NCBI GenBank assembly: GCA_947069175.1
Contig: CAMTDV010000027.1
Coordinates: 39,755,369 to 39,819,368 of the forward strand
Direction: 5' to 3'
Source: Scalesia atractyloides
Lineage: Eukaryota > Streptophyta > Magnoliopsida > Asterales > Asteraceae
DNA length: 64,000 nucleotides
Positions within the stretch are counted from its first letter, which is position 1. Each line of letters begins with the position of its first letter. The notes beneath the pieces were generated by a model. It did not search any database. It was not told where the DNA came from and saw only the letters and a list, made by a program, of their open reading frames with translations. Positions 33,743-45,066 of this stretch are shown piece after piece. The position numbers and the translations under genes are program-made.

Positions 33743-34450
33743 TGTTAGGATCTGAGTTTGATAGTTGTGATAGTTAAGACGGAAACAATGAAATAAGATA
33801 AAACAAAGATGAAATAAGCCGTGGAATAGTTAACTTTTCAACCGCAACAATGAAGATATTGCTTTTATCAACATGCTTTTATAAATTCGTAATCAGAAGT
33901 TTACGTATGCATGAAGAATACAACTCCCCCTCAGCCTAATCACTCCTTATTTGTTTGTACAAAAATTTCAAGGTGAAAATGATGAATAGAACAGTATAGA
34001 TACTGTTCTATTTATAGTACAAACAAAACAATTGAAGAATCTAAGATGACGTTACCTAGATAGCAACATCTAACAGCCTAACAAACGCCTAACATTTGTA
34101 GAGCGTAAGCACTGTTACATTATTAAAACAAGAAAACTATGTTGATCATCATTTGTTAAGAATCCTCTGTTGAGCTTTATCATCTATTGATCGACAGCAT
34201 ACCTTAGCTTCATCAGACTTTATCCTCATCAGCAGAGATTCTCTTTAGTAAACCTTTGGCTACAAGTAGAGTTTGTTTTCAACAGATCTTGTAAACAGAC
34301 CTTGGCCTTGGCAGACTTTAGCGTAGCAGATGTTGAGTGTTTACCTTTGAGAGGAGCAGATCTTCAAAGCATTGTTTTTTGTAATTAGAGGTGTAGACTA
34401 TTTCGGCTATTCAATCATCTGTTCTTTTGTGGGGTCCACTACATCCAACA
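33743..34450 (-). repeat. Copia-G 3' LTR
   Basis: 708 bp. On the minus strand it starts TGTTGGATGTAGTGGACC and ends AACTCAGATCCTAACA. A TATA box CTATAAATAG (minus strand) is at 34008-34017. It is bordered on the left by Gypsy-F integrase sequence and on the right by a polypurine tract. No second copy is present to confirm length. Confidence 0.8.
34008..34017 (-). promoter_or_regulatory. TATA box in Copia-G LTR
   Basis: CTATAAATAG on the minus strand, about 435 bp after the LTR start in element sense. Confidence 0.6.
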
Positions 34451-34461
34451 ATCTCCCCCTA
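34451..34461 (-). other. Copia-G polypurine tract
   Basis: AGGGGGAGAT on the minus strand abuts the LTR start TGTTGG. It is the plus-strand primer and confirms that 33743-34450 is the 3' LTR. Confidence 0.85.
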
Positions 34462-34559
34462 TAACTGATGATGCAAAAACTCTACTTTATTTCTCATAAG
34501 CTTTTCCCTGATTTGACCTTTGAATTGTAATTCATAGTTCATGGAAAACATATCTTCAA

Positions 34560-37500
34560 AATCCCTTTCTAGTTCAAGGTTCAAATAGATCTTTGAGGTT
34601 ATCTGCTTCCAAACCTTATGCATCCTCCATTCTTATCCTTTGCACATCACCATCTGATCTAAGCAATGTCAATTCGTGGGTGTCTGAGGATGACTTCCAC
34701 TTTAGAATTTTTGAATAAGATGATTTTCTTGAGTGAAGGGTTATTTATGATGAGTTTCATGATTGTGGCATGCCCATAAGGTTAGTAAGTGTTTCATGCA
34801 GATGAGCACTGGTGTATCTGCGTGATATAACAATTAGTTTTTTAGTCCCTCTTTCCTGTAGTAGTCATCATACATCTTTGCATCAGCCTTAGACATCTGC
34901 TTCTGCCTTTTTGTTTAATTTAAGGCAGCTATGGTCAAGCCAGATGCTGAGGACTACTTTTTAGATTTAAGGGTCTGTTGAGGGACAACCACTATTGGAT
35001 ATACTGGCTTCTTTGGAACTGTAGGATCTTTTTCTCTCAGCTATTCTAATTTCTTGTATGATTCAACAATTTTGGACTCTATCCATCTAGCAACAGACCT
35101 TGCAGTACCATACTTTGTAGCAACTAGCTCTTCTCTCATTCTCTTCAGCTTTAATGCCTTGTTTTGATTAACATGATTGCATTTCTTCCAGTCTGGTGGA
35201 GTTGACTTATGTAAAGGTTCATTGAGTATCTTTTGAATTCATTCTAATTCTCTTTAAGAGAGCATCTATTGACCAATCTTTGAACTGTGCTTTGTTTGAT
35301 TTATATGGTTTATATTGCATGATGTGGTCAAGGTAATCTTGTCTCAGTTCCTTATCAAGCTCAACATTTATTGGCTTTTTAGACATGGACTTGCTCAGGT
35401 CCTTAGCATAATCTTCTATCTTTCTCACCTTGGTAAGTTCTAGTGACAAGATTCCCTGAGCAGTCCTGTTATCCATCCCTTTGCACATCTCCCTTCCAAT
35501 AATCTCAACTTGTATTGCTTTCAACTTCAAATATACATCTAAGTTTTTAGGCTTGCGATAACCAAAGAGAGATGGAAAGGAAGGTTGTGATGTATCCTCT
35601 GTTGAATAAGAAGATTCAATTTCACCTTAGATTGCAAAAATCTTCAAAGGATACCGAGCAGCCAGTGGGATGGTTTGTCGTGGTGGTTGAGTGGATGGAA
35701 ATTTAGTGGATTTTGGTGGAAATGATGAGAGTGGTGTGGCTCGAATGGGGGCAAATGATAAGGGGATTGGTGATGGAACCCCCTCATCATCTTCTTGCAC
35801 AACAAAAGTTTTTCTTTTGCGTGTGAATTTGATTATAGGTGAAAGTGGACGTGTTGGAATTCTTGGTGGTGTGGGTAGTGGTTGTGTTGTTGTGGGAATG
35901 GTTATCATGGCAGTGGTTTGATGAACATTTGCTAATACATCTGTTATACCAGCATCTGTTGGTTGATTTGGTGGTGATGGTTTCTTTTGAGGTGCTTTTT
36001 GTGGTGAGGGTTTGGTTTTGGCTGCAGTAGAGGATACACTTCTTGTAGCCCTAGCAGTGGCTTTAGGAGGGGTGGTGATTGGTTGTCTAACATTTCTTGT
36101 TTACTTTCTCCTTTTTGAAGTACCAATGTCTTCCTTTTTCCTCTACATGGGATGTTCTTGTTCAATTAGATTAGAAGCTTTGCTTTCAAGTGTATCTTCC
36201 CTTCTCTACTTTTCTAAGGCAATCTCTTCTGCTGTCCTGTTCAGGGTCTCATCAATCCCTTTTTCACTTCTAGCATTTGATGCCTTAGTAGAGGGTTTGG
36301 TTGGTTTTTCAGGAGCAGACCCTGGCTTTTGTTGTTACACCTTTAATGTTTTTGCATGTGATGAAGGCTGCAACTTTGTCATCTTTTCATTCTCCCTCTT
36401 TTTGGCATCATCTTCCCCTTCTTCTTCAAGTACAGTTGGAGGGGAAGAGCCTGTAGTTTATAAAAGATGTTCCCTGATGGCCTTAATATCAGCTTGTGTA
36501 ACTTTGGACCTTGCCTCAATCATGTTTCTCATCAACTCCATGTGAGTGTTGTGATTAATATCAGCCAAATTCCTTTGAGCTTGGATAATTGGTTACACTA
36601 AGTTCCATAGCTCATCGGTAATTTGCTGAGTTGTAACTTGACTTTCAGAATTTTTTAACATCTATTTCTTCATGCTTTTCATTTATTCCATTGAGGATTC
36701 CATAGATGTCATTATTTGTGGTGGCTGTTTCACTTGAACTACCACCAAGAGTTACATGTAACTCAAGGGGTGTAGCCTCCTCAGCTGTTTGTGGGGTAGC
36801 AAGTTGTTTTTTCTTAGACTCACTCACTTGTGGAAGTTTTCTCTCTTTGATTGATGAGTAAGAGGAACTGATTTGTGTCTGAGTTTTATCAGTTTCATCA
36901 AATAGAGGTATGAATGTTGGTGGAATTGGAGTGGAGGGTTGTGGAGTTGAAAGAGAGACAACCCTGGGAGAGGGCTTAGAAACAGACTTTCAATTGAAAT
37001 GCCTGCCTCTTGATTTGGTGTCCCTATGCTTACAACTTGATCCTTTTGTGAGGATTCAAGAGGAGTTTTAATGGGTGGAGATCTTTCCATCTGTTGTGAG
37101 GAAGTAACAACAGTGGTTTCTAGTGGCTTTGGTGTTGCCACAAGGTTATCTAGTGGAATCTCATCTTCCAGAGGTGCCTTTTTATTATGCTTCTTTTGGC
37201 TGGGCTTTTTTATTGTGGGGGTTTTTTCTTTGGATTTTTCTGGTGTGGGTTTCACAACATCGGTTGTGGTGTCATGATCACCAGGAGCAGTGGGCTTAGC
37301 AACAAAGGTTTGAGAAACAGAAGTGGACTCATCTAGAATAGGCTCATCCCCCTTAGCTTGTGTTTTAGAAACTTTTGACTCTTTGTCTTGCATGCTAGTA
37401 AAAGTTTTATTTGTAAGACTTGTCATTTGGAAAGTTGCACCTTGTTGAAAATCTTTTTCAGACAGTTATTTTTGAAGGTAAAAGCTTAAAAGTCTATCAT

Positions 37501-38094
37501 ACATTCGGAAAGCTTTATGTGATATCCTTTTAATAGCATTCATATTTGCCACCAAGTCTAAGAACAATTCATGGGATGGATTATAATATGAACTTGTCAA
37601 AATGGCATATCCCAAGTATTGGACTTTTGTGGAATCTCATTGAATGAGGTGGTCTTGGCTGAGAGACACATAAGCAGGGTATGGAAAAAATATCTCATTT
37701 CAGCCAGAAATTTAGGTTTTAAAAATTGTAACTCCTATCAGTTGACCCTCATACCCTCTTTCTGTGAACTCTGTGTGAAGATGTTGTTTTTCAAAAGAAG
37801 TACTACCTACTTGGTCGTTCAATGCAGATATTGCGCATATGGAAGATGGGGATATCAGAACAAGGGTTTCTCCGATCATTGACGTTATACGAAAGGGCTT
37901 TTTATTTTGAGATTAGATTTGAGCATTAGCCCAGCATTGTCGGATGGTATCCATGTTTATTGGTGCATCAGAAGTTAGTATGGTTTTGAATTTTGATGAT
38001 GTCAAAGCATCAAATATTGAGTGGAAAGCTTCATTTTTGTCTGTTTTCTCGAAATAAGGGAGGTAGTTATGAGGAGTTTTTATTTGTAGAGCCA
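34560..38094 (-). pseudogene. Copia-G extra ORF between pol and 3' LTR (Sirevirus env-like position)
   Basis: The ATG at 38094 starts MALQIKTPHNYLPYF, and the N-terminal globular part ends at a TGA at 37913. The same protein continues in other frames: MRYFFHTLLMCLS (about 37700-37660) and PSHELFLDLVANM (about 37580-37540). A very long Ser/Thr/Pro/Lys-rich middle follows (open 37426-36824, pieces to 35627), then a C-terminal part at 35530-35219 with IEDYAKDLSKSMS and KPYKSNKAQFKDW. Related ORFs are common after pol in Asteraceae copia elements and have been given misleading cellular names. There is no clear signal peptide or membrane helix. Function unknown; the env-like label rests only on position. 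Confidence 0.6.
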
Positions 38095-38266
38095 TGATCG
38101 GAGATGGGAGGTGAAGTAGTGGAAACCGCTTTTTATAAATTTTAATCCAAGTCGGCGGTGTAAAGTGAAAAAGTGAATGCTGATGTGGCAGCGTCTGATT
38201 GAAAAATTTGATGGCTAACATATGTCCACGTGATAACCTCTGTTGGTGGTAATGGATGACAGTTGT
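38095..38266 (-). other. Copia-G spacer before the extra ORF
   Basis: Short non-coding stretch up to the Gypsy-H insertion. GTTGT at 38262-38266 is the left copy of the Gypsy-H target duplication. Confidence 0.75.
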
Positions 38267-40251
38267 TGTCACACCCCAGATTTCCAACCCAAATCCATAC
38301 ACCAGTGGGCCCGGGTGGGGAGTATCGTGAAGTCAGTTGATAATCATCATAGTCAATTATACACGGCACAGAGGAAGTCTTGGAGTAAAATTACTATTAC
38401 AACCGAATGTTCGAAAATACAAAATAGTATACAGGCTCGTAATAGAAGATCCACAGGTGGATCATAAATTATGCATGGAAAGAATATAAAACAGATTTTG
38501 GGCATATTTAGATTTTGCAAGATCCTCTATCACCACCGAGCACTTCCAGCCTATTTTCATATTGTACCTGCAGTTTAGTCTTTTGTAAATACGTCAGCTT
38601 TCACTGGTAAATACACCCAACCGACTCATTTTGTAAACATTTAAAAAATGTTTAAGTACATATCAGCACAAAATTGTTTTATAACTTGGGTTAATTGACC
38701 GTCCAACCTTGTTAACAGATTTACATGTTTGTCGATACATACGGGGCCCGTACGGAGATCGAGACACAATTAACCTACACACCACTTTGAACTCACAAAG
38801 GAGTCAATTCCTCCCAACCTTGTGGGAATGCATAATAGAGCGTCTATAGGTGTATGCCTACACCCACGCTAAGGTCGTGGCCATTTCTATTGTAATGACC
38901 CGATGATATCCAGGACACGGTAGTTAACCCCTGATGTTTAAATTATCAAAGAAAACTGATTAAAACAGAATATGCGGATTTACTAGTCTTGAACCGGCGT
39001 TCGATTAATCCCATTTCTGACCAAGCGGTAATAATTTACCGTTACCCAAGCCCGTATAAGGGAAATAAGTCGAGAGTATTCACCTAAGCTAGTCTTCTTT
39101 TAATTTTTATAACTTAGCCGTACACAAAAGTACTAAGTGCAGATAGCATTTACCGGCAAGTCTCTAGTCTGGATTATGGCATAAACTAATCAATTAAATA
39201 CTAACGGTCCTATTTAAGTCATAGACTTCGACCGACTAGCGTACTTGATCAAAACTTATGACGCTAGATTAAACGATGATTGGACAGAATGTAGTTTAAT
39301 CCCAACAAGTACCTTGACTTGTATAATATGGGTAAACTATAAACATTCTGGATTTTGAAACTAAAATGACAAGGTAAAACCTGTTTTCGTAAAATTCCGT
39401 AAACTAGTTACGTATAATCAACCGTACGCTTATAAGCGATAATGGGTAACCGGATAAATCATGGACAAGTTCTATATGCCATTGTATTTTAAGTACGTTA
39501 AGATATCAGTATGATATCAACTTATATGCCCGTAAAGGTTTCAAAACGAAATTATGCCTCATAGCGGCATTTTGGTAATTTCATATCATATAAAAGGATC
39601 TTGAATATAATTTAATTTTAAAATCATGAGTATTCTTGAAAAATAATTTATTTATGATATAATATTAGTAGGATACCAATTATTTGTGTAATTTACCTTT
39701 TATAACCAAACAATGCACTGAAGGGGCATTTTGGTCATTTTACACATAGTTTATAAATTATTTGGGATTCTGAGTTTATAGCATGTATCTTCTATAAATA
39801 TGTTTAAAATAAGTTTAAAGATCTGTAGGTATCAAGTCTTGGTCATTGATATGGTTTAAAACCATACTATGCGCCGAAACGACGCTTATGTCGTAAAATA
39901 ACGTTTTATGCGAAGTTTAATGAAAACTGACATTAGGGTCAGATTAAAATGTTTAAAATATGTTATTTAATATAACATATCAGTAGGTAAATGATTTATC
40001 TTGAAAAGATTTGATTAAAACCATATTATGAGCCACAAGGGCTAAAACCGTCGTTTATCGACATAGTTTAAGGACTTGTTTGAAAACTTAGTTTATAACT
40101 TATTTTAATATCCCAAATAATCCTACTTATGATACTGCATCATTAGAACTTATTTTCAAGTCCATTACCATTTAAAACCTTGTTTTATACAAAAAGGACA
40201 TTTTCGTCAAAGATGGCATAATTATTGAACTTGTACATAAACTTGGATTCT

Positions 40252-40310
40252 GATTATGATCATGTAATATAACCTTAGAGGGTTATGCTATATTATATTA
40301 TGATCATAAT
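40252..40310. repeat. Imperfect inverted repeat in Gypsy-H LTR
   Basis: The outer arms ATTATGATCAT and ATGATCATAAT pair perfectly; inner parts pair with bulges around a short TTAGAG loop. The copy at 55933-55991 keeps the structure with a different loop base. Confidence 0.75.
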
Positions 40311-40891
40311 GTAACTTTAGATCAGTAGGGAACTAATCTAAATCGGGTCAGAATCGAAAGTCAAAGCAGAAGTCAAACTTCGTGACTTTCGGTTGCGAAC
40401 CGACCCTAGAACTTGAATTGATAAGCCGAACATGTTCTTAAATGTTCTAATAATTGTTACCAACTTGTTTAAGTCTCAAAACAGGTTTCATAACATATAT
40501 AAGATCAATTTATGATTTTTCCTAAAAATGGCATGTTTGACTTTTTAATAACTTAATTTTGACCCGTCAATTGGTCTAGCAAACGTGATCTTCAGGAGGT
40601 GCCCTTTATAGGGACTAACACCTACCTTATTATGATTAATTATGCATGTTCATTTCGAAAAATGGCTGCACCATAATGGTCTTAATTGAAAGTCAAAGCG
40701 TTTTCCGTATAACGCCTGACTTTTGGCTATAAAAGCCTATAAACGAAAATGCACAAGAAAGGAATACTTACCAATGATTCCTAGGGTGCAAAAGAACTAT
40801 ATTTGATGCTCCTTTTAGCTAGGAACTTCCAGATGAGGGAGAAGAGTGAATAAATGAGAAAGGTGCAAGTTCAAATGGTGAACTTGATCAC

Positions 40892-40901
40892 CTATTTATA
40901 G
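40892..40901 (-). promoter_or_regulatory. TATA box in Gypsy-H 3' LTR
   Basis: CTATAAATAG on the minus strand, within a near-palindrome CACCTATTTATAGGTG. In the 5' LTR copy (about 56573-56584) the box has changed to CTATTAATAG, which may weaken the element's own promoter. Confidence 0.55.
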
Positions 40902-41074
40902 GTGGAGAACTCAAAGGAGGCGAAGCCAGGTGTTTAGGGGTGTAAGAGGGAGCTTACAAGTGTCCTAAAACGTGGCATAGCTGATTATAAGTCCATAGTT
41001 TCGAATTAGTGGTTTTGGAGCTTTGTTTGGGGGCCAACCCAAAACTTTCTACTGTAGACTATTTCTCTCACCAT

Positions 41075-41101
41075 GCGAGAGACCCAGGCTAGGTCTCTCG
41101 C
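41075..41101. repeat. Perfect hairpin in Gypsy-H LTR
   Basis: GCGAGAGACC, a 7-base loop CAGGCTA, then GGTCTCTCGC. The other LTR has it at 56757-56785 with an 11-bp stem and the same loop. Confidence 0.85.
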
Positions 41102-41399
41102 GGCCCGTGACCGCCCCTTGGCCAGTTTCAAAGTTTGACACTTTAGCCCCTTAACTTTAAAAAGCTTCTCAAAACCCTTTTAAACACCTTTTTGGCACTT
41201 TTAGCCCTCCGTAGCCAATTCTTGGCATACCCGGGATTATGCCTGGACATTGTCGAGCTCTCGATTCGTTAAAAGGTCACTAAGAGGTAAGAATTAACAT
41301 GTTGACACATTTAATCCCTCCATGATCGAACTTTCACATATTTGCAAAATTGAACCCTCTCGTCCAACAAATGGCACGTATGAGAGTTAGGACTTCACA

Positions 41400-41640
41400 A
41401 AGGATCACTCAGAGACTTATTATAAGCATGTTGACTCCGATGTCACTCAAAGGCTGGGCATGTTGGCATATCAGTCACTCAGAGGCCAAATTTCAAGCAT
41501 GTTGACATATCAGTCACTCAGAGGCTAATGATTTAAGCATGTTGACATATCAGTCACTCAAAGGCTGTTATTTATGCATGTTGACATCGGACCGTCACTC
41601 AGAGGCTTAGTTTAAGCATGTTGACGCCTTTAGTCCTTAT
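41400..41640 (-). repeat. Tandem repeat array in U3 of Gypsy-H 3' LTR
   Basis: Six or so imperfect units, about 35-55 bp apart, each with CATGTTGAC, often ATATCAG, then TCACTCAGAGGC on the + strand. They lie just inside the LTR start in element sense, that is in U3 upstream of the TATA box. The right LTR has the same array at about 57080-57320. Confidence 0.8.
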
Positions 41641-41713
41641 TGGTCTTTAACAGACTATATTTAAAATACAATACGTGTTACTATACTATTGGACGATTTT
41701 ACAGGGTGTTACA

Positions 41714-41730
41714 TCCTCACCCCCTTAAAA
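41714..41730 (-). other. Gypsy-H polypurine tract
   Basis: On the minus strand TTTTAAGGGGGTGAGGA abuts the LTR start TGTAACACCC. Confidence 0.9.
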
Positions 41731-42323
41731 GAAATCTCGACCTCGAGATTTTATTCAAAAAGATGGGGGTACTTTTATCGCATAGTGGACTCAACCTCCC
41801 ATGTATACTCAGGACCTCAAAAAGCGTCCCACTTAACCTTTACTATAGGTATCATTTTTCTTTGGAGCTTCTTAACATGTCGATCCTCGATCGAGATCGG
41901 TTTCTCAACAAACCTCAGGTTTTCATCTATCTGCACATCTTTGTGCGACATTGCTAGCGACTCATCCGGTAGACATTTCTTGAGGTTAGATATGTGGAAT
42001 ACATCATGGATTCCACTAAGCTCCTCTGGCAACCAGAGCTTATAAGCTATAGTGCCGACACATTCGACTATCTCGAATGGTCCAATATATCTTAGGCTCA
42101 ACTTGCCCTTCTTTCCAAAATGCATCACACCTTTCCAAGGTGATACATTCAGCATGACCTTGTCCCCTATTTGGAACTTAAGAGGTTTACGCCTCTTGTC
42201 AGCATAGCTCTTCTGCCTATCTCTGGCAGCTTCGAGACGATCATGGATTAGCACAATCTTTTCCATGGTCTCGGGACAATCTCTGGTCCTGATAGTTGGG
42301 CTTCCCCAATTTTTTCCCAACAC
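41731..42323 (-). pseudogene. Gypsy-H integrase C-terminus and chromodomain
   Basis: Open from 42323 to 41817: ARDRQKSYADKRRKP, FQIGDKVMLNVSPWKG, then LRYIGPFEIV and VFHISNLKKCLPDESL, the GPY/F-type tail. The chromodomain starts at KPISIEDRHVK and IPIVKVKWDAF, hits a TGA at 41814-41816, and continues GPEYTWEVES to a KYPHLF near 41750. The closing helix is therefore just ahead of the polypurine tract, as in Gypsy-B. Confidence 0.85.
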
Positions 42324-43000
42324 ACAGGCATTCTACATTTTCTCCCATACAATGCCTCAAAAGGAGCAGCCTTGATGCTCGTATGATAACTGTTATTGTA
42401 GGAGAATTATATTAGGGGTAAGTGGTCATCCCAACTTCCACCTAAATCAATCACACATGCCCTAAGCATGTCTTCCAATGTCTAGATAGTATGTTCACTT
42501 CGACCATCAGTCTGCGGATGGTAAGCCGTATTAAAGTTCAATCTTGTGCCTAATGATTGTTGGAAACTTTTCCAAAAGTGAGAAGTGTATCTAGTATCTC
42601 TGTCAGATACAATAGATACAGGCACACTGTGTAGGGATATAATTTTGTCCACATACAACTTAGCCAATTTACCTGAATTATACGTTTCCTTTATTGGCAA
42701 GAAATGTGCTGACTTGGTCAGTCTATCCACAATGACCTAAATAGTGTCATTTCCACTTTTAGTCTTAGGTATCTAGGTAATCAAGTCCATAGTTACCATT
42801 TCCCATTTCCATGTGGGAACTTCTAATTGTTGTAGAAGTCCTGACAGTTTCTGATGTTCGGCTTTAACTTGCGAACACGTCAGACACTTAGCTACATAAG
42901 TGGCAATGGATATCTTCAAACACATCCACCAATAATTCTTCTTTAGATGTTGATACATCTTGTCACCTCCCGGGTGAACTGAGTATCTCGAACCATGTGC
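42324..43000 (-). pseudogene. Gypsy-H integrase zinc domain and DDE core
   Basis: Minus-strand pieces: KMYQHLKKNYWW and KCLTCSQVK (42958-42870, the CC half of the zinc domain), TMDLIT (first D, about 42780), VSDRDTRYTS (second D, about 42615), and GRSEHTI (third acidic residue E, about 42490). Stops occur before and after each piece; the catalytic residues are all present. Confidence 0.85.
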
Positions 43001-43760
43001 TTCTTGGAGGATTAGATCTCTAAGTCCCCAAAGATTGGAACCCAGATTCTTCCATTGAATCTAAGGATTCCATCTTTTCCAGGCGCTAATTGGTCAACAG
43101 TTCCGCCTAATCCCTCATTAGGGATATTAACCTCTGAGCTTGCTTCTGCGCATCTAATAGCTTCTCACTTAAGCTATTTCTGAGCTCAATGCTCTTGGCA
43201 TTAATCCTTATAGGTTTAACCCGCTCCTTGCAACTTAAGGCATCAGCAACTACATTTGCCTTGCCTGGATGGTAACGAATCTCTCAATTGTAGTCATTAA
43301 GCGTTTCCATCCATCGACGTTGTCGCATGTTCAATTCCTTCTGATTGAACATATGCTGGAGACTTTTGTGGTCTGTGTATATAATACACTTTGTGCCATA
43401 CAAGTAATGTCTTCATAGTTTAGTGCAAATACAACAGCACCCAATTCCAAATCGTGGGTGGTGTAATTCCTTTCGTGCACTTTTAACTGTCGTAATGCAT
43501 AGGCAATTACTTTGCCTTTTTGCATTAGCACACAACCCATGCTAGTGTGTGATGCATCATAGTAGACTACAAAGTCTTCAACACCCTCTGGCAGGGATAA
43601 CACAGGAGCATTGCTCAATTTATGTTTAAGAACTTCGAAAGATTCCTGTTGCTTTGGACCCCAATTATACTTGACATTTTTACGGGTCAAGGTAGTTAGA
43701 GGAGTGGCTATTCTTGAAAAGTTCTCAATGAACCTCCTATAATAACCGGCCAATCCTAGA
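43001..43760 (-). pseudogene. Gypsy-H RNase H
   Basis: VVYYDASHTSMGCVLMQ (about 43570-43520), YALRQLKVHERNYTTHDLE (about 43500-43445), then YHPGKANVVADAL (about 43275-43237) after a shift near 43420. This is the same arrangement as in Gypsy-B. Confidence 0.85.
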
Positions 43761-44475
43761 AAACTACGAATCTCCGATGGGGTTTTGGGTACTTCCCAAT
43801 TCAATATGGCCTCAATTTTGGCAGGATCCACTTGGATACCACGCTCACTTACCATATGTACAAGAAATTTGACTTCTCTAAGCCAAAACTCACACTCGAG
43901 AATTTGGCATAAAGCTTCTCTTGCGTTAACAGTTCCATAATGCACCGAAGGTGATTCTGGTTATCAACTTGATTACGAGAATAGATAAGTATGTCGTCAA
44001 TGAAGACAATGACAAACTTATCCAAATACGGTTTGCAGACTCTATTCATGAGATCCATGAACGCTGCTGGTGCATTTGTGAGCCTAGAAGGAATCACTAA
44101 GAATTCAAAGTGACCATATCGGCTCCTAAAGGCAGTTTTAGGAACATCTTCACTTCTAACCTTCAGCTGGTGATATCCAGATCTCAGATCAATCTTAGAG
44201 AAGTAACTAGCCACTTGAAGTTGGTCGAATAAATCGTCAATCCTGATTGTTAACTTGTGTAGCTCTCGATAATCGATGTACATTCGCATCGAACCGTCTT
44301 TCTTCCTTAAAAAGAGGATAGGAGCTCCCCAAGGTGAGGAACTAGGCTGTATAAAGCCTTTCTCCAAGAGTTCGTCTAGTTGCGTCCTCAATTCCTTCAT
44401 CTCCATTGGTGCTAACCTATATGGAGCTCTAGCTATGGGTGCTGACCCTGGCAGGATATCAATCTTGAACTCCAC
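43761..44475 (-). pseudogene. Gypsy-H reverse transcriptase
   Basis: Open from 44475 to 43849. Contains GSAPIARAPYRLAP, LRKKDGSMRMYIDYRELHKL, RSGYHQL, RLTNAPAAFMDLMNRV, then FIDDILIYSR (catalytic DD, about 44000-43985). The thumb continues in a second frame from about 43945 with FLVHMVSERGIQVDP and FLGLAGYYRRFIENF. A single frameshift near 43900 separates the two; this is among the better preserved RT copies in the window. Confidence 0.9.
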
Positions 44476-45066
44476 TTATCTGTCTGGAGGTAGGCCTAGT
44501 AATTCTTCTGGAAACACATTGGGATATTCTGAGATAACTGGTAGGTCCTCCATGATTGGCTTAGGCTCATTAATGGTGACTTGTGCCATGTAGATGACAC
44601 AACCTCTTTTCAAGCACTTGGATGCCTTAAATAACGACACCTTGTCTAGCAATCCATAGTGTGAGTCTCCAGGGATGGTGATCATTTCATCAGATGGGGT
44701 TTTAATTTCGATGAGCTTTTTATCGCAGGCAATGCGGGCTTGGCTATGAGATAACCAATCCATGCCTAAGATAACATCGAACCCCACCAATTTCATTGGC
44801 AGAAAAGAGATAGGGATGGAATGATTCTTAATGGATATAGAGCATCCATCAAGAATGGAAGATGCTATCTCTAATGTTCTATCGCGAGTTCTATCTCATA
44901 AGTTTTATCTAGAGATCTTATAGGTAGGTTTAATAGTTTATTAAACTTATGGTCAACAAATGATTTATCCGCACCCGAATCAAAAAGAACTCTAGCGTAA
45001 ATATTGTTAATGAGGAATGTACCTGTTATGACGTTGTTGTCATTAACGACCTCCCTGGCATTCATT
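44476..45066 (-). pseudogene. Gypsy-H aspartic protease and RT lead-in
   Basis: The ATG at 45065 opens MNAREVVNDNNVITG and the active site VLFDSGADKSFV (about 45000-44960). The frame ends at 44871; another frame (44796-44476) gives the conserved second half, FDVILGMDWLS, then YPNVFPEELLGLPPDR. The ATG overlaps the gag stop (ATGA), probably because of a frameshift in what was one gag-pol frame. Confidence 0.8.

Larger units (their letters stand above)
38267..41713 (-). repeat. Gypsy-H 3' LTR
   Basis: 3447 bp, matched along its length by 48830-49499 joined to 54615-57398. It holds tandem repeats with W-box cores (41400-41640), a perfect 10-bp hairpin (41075-41101), a long imperfect inverted repeat (40252-40310), and a TATA box on the minus strand at 40892-40901. 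Confidence 0.95.

Noticed and set aside
36012..36545. 177-codon + strand ORF with hydrophobic, membrane-like composition
   Set aside because: It is the complement of the Ser/Thr/Pro/Lys-rich body of the Copia-G extra ORF; that composition gives long hydrophobic antisense frames.
41400..41640. CRISPR-like spaced repeats
   Set aside because: Units are imperfect, spacers are related to each other, the array is inside a plant LTR and is copied in the partner LTR. The same reasoning applies to 17656-17773.
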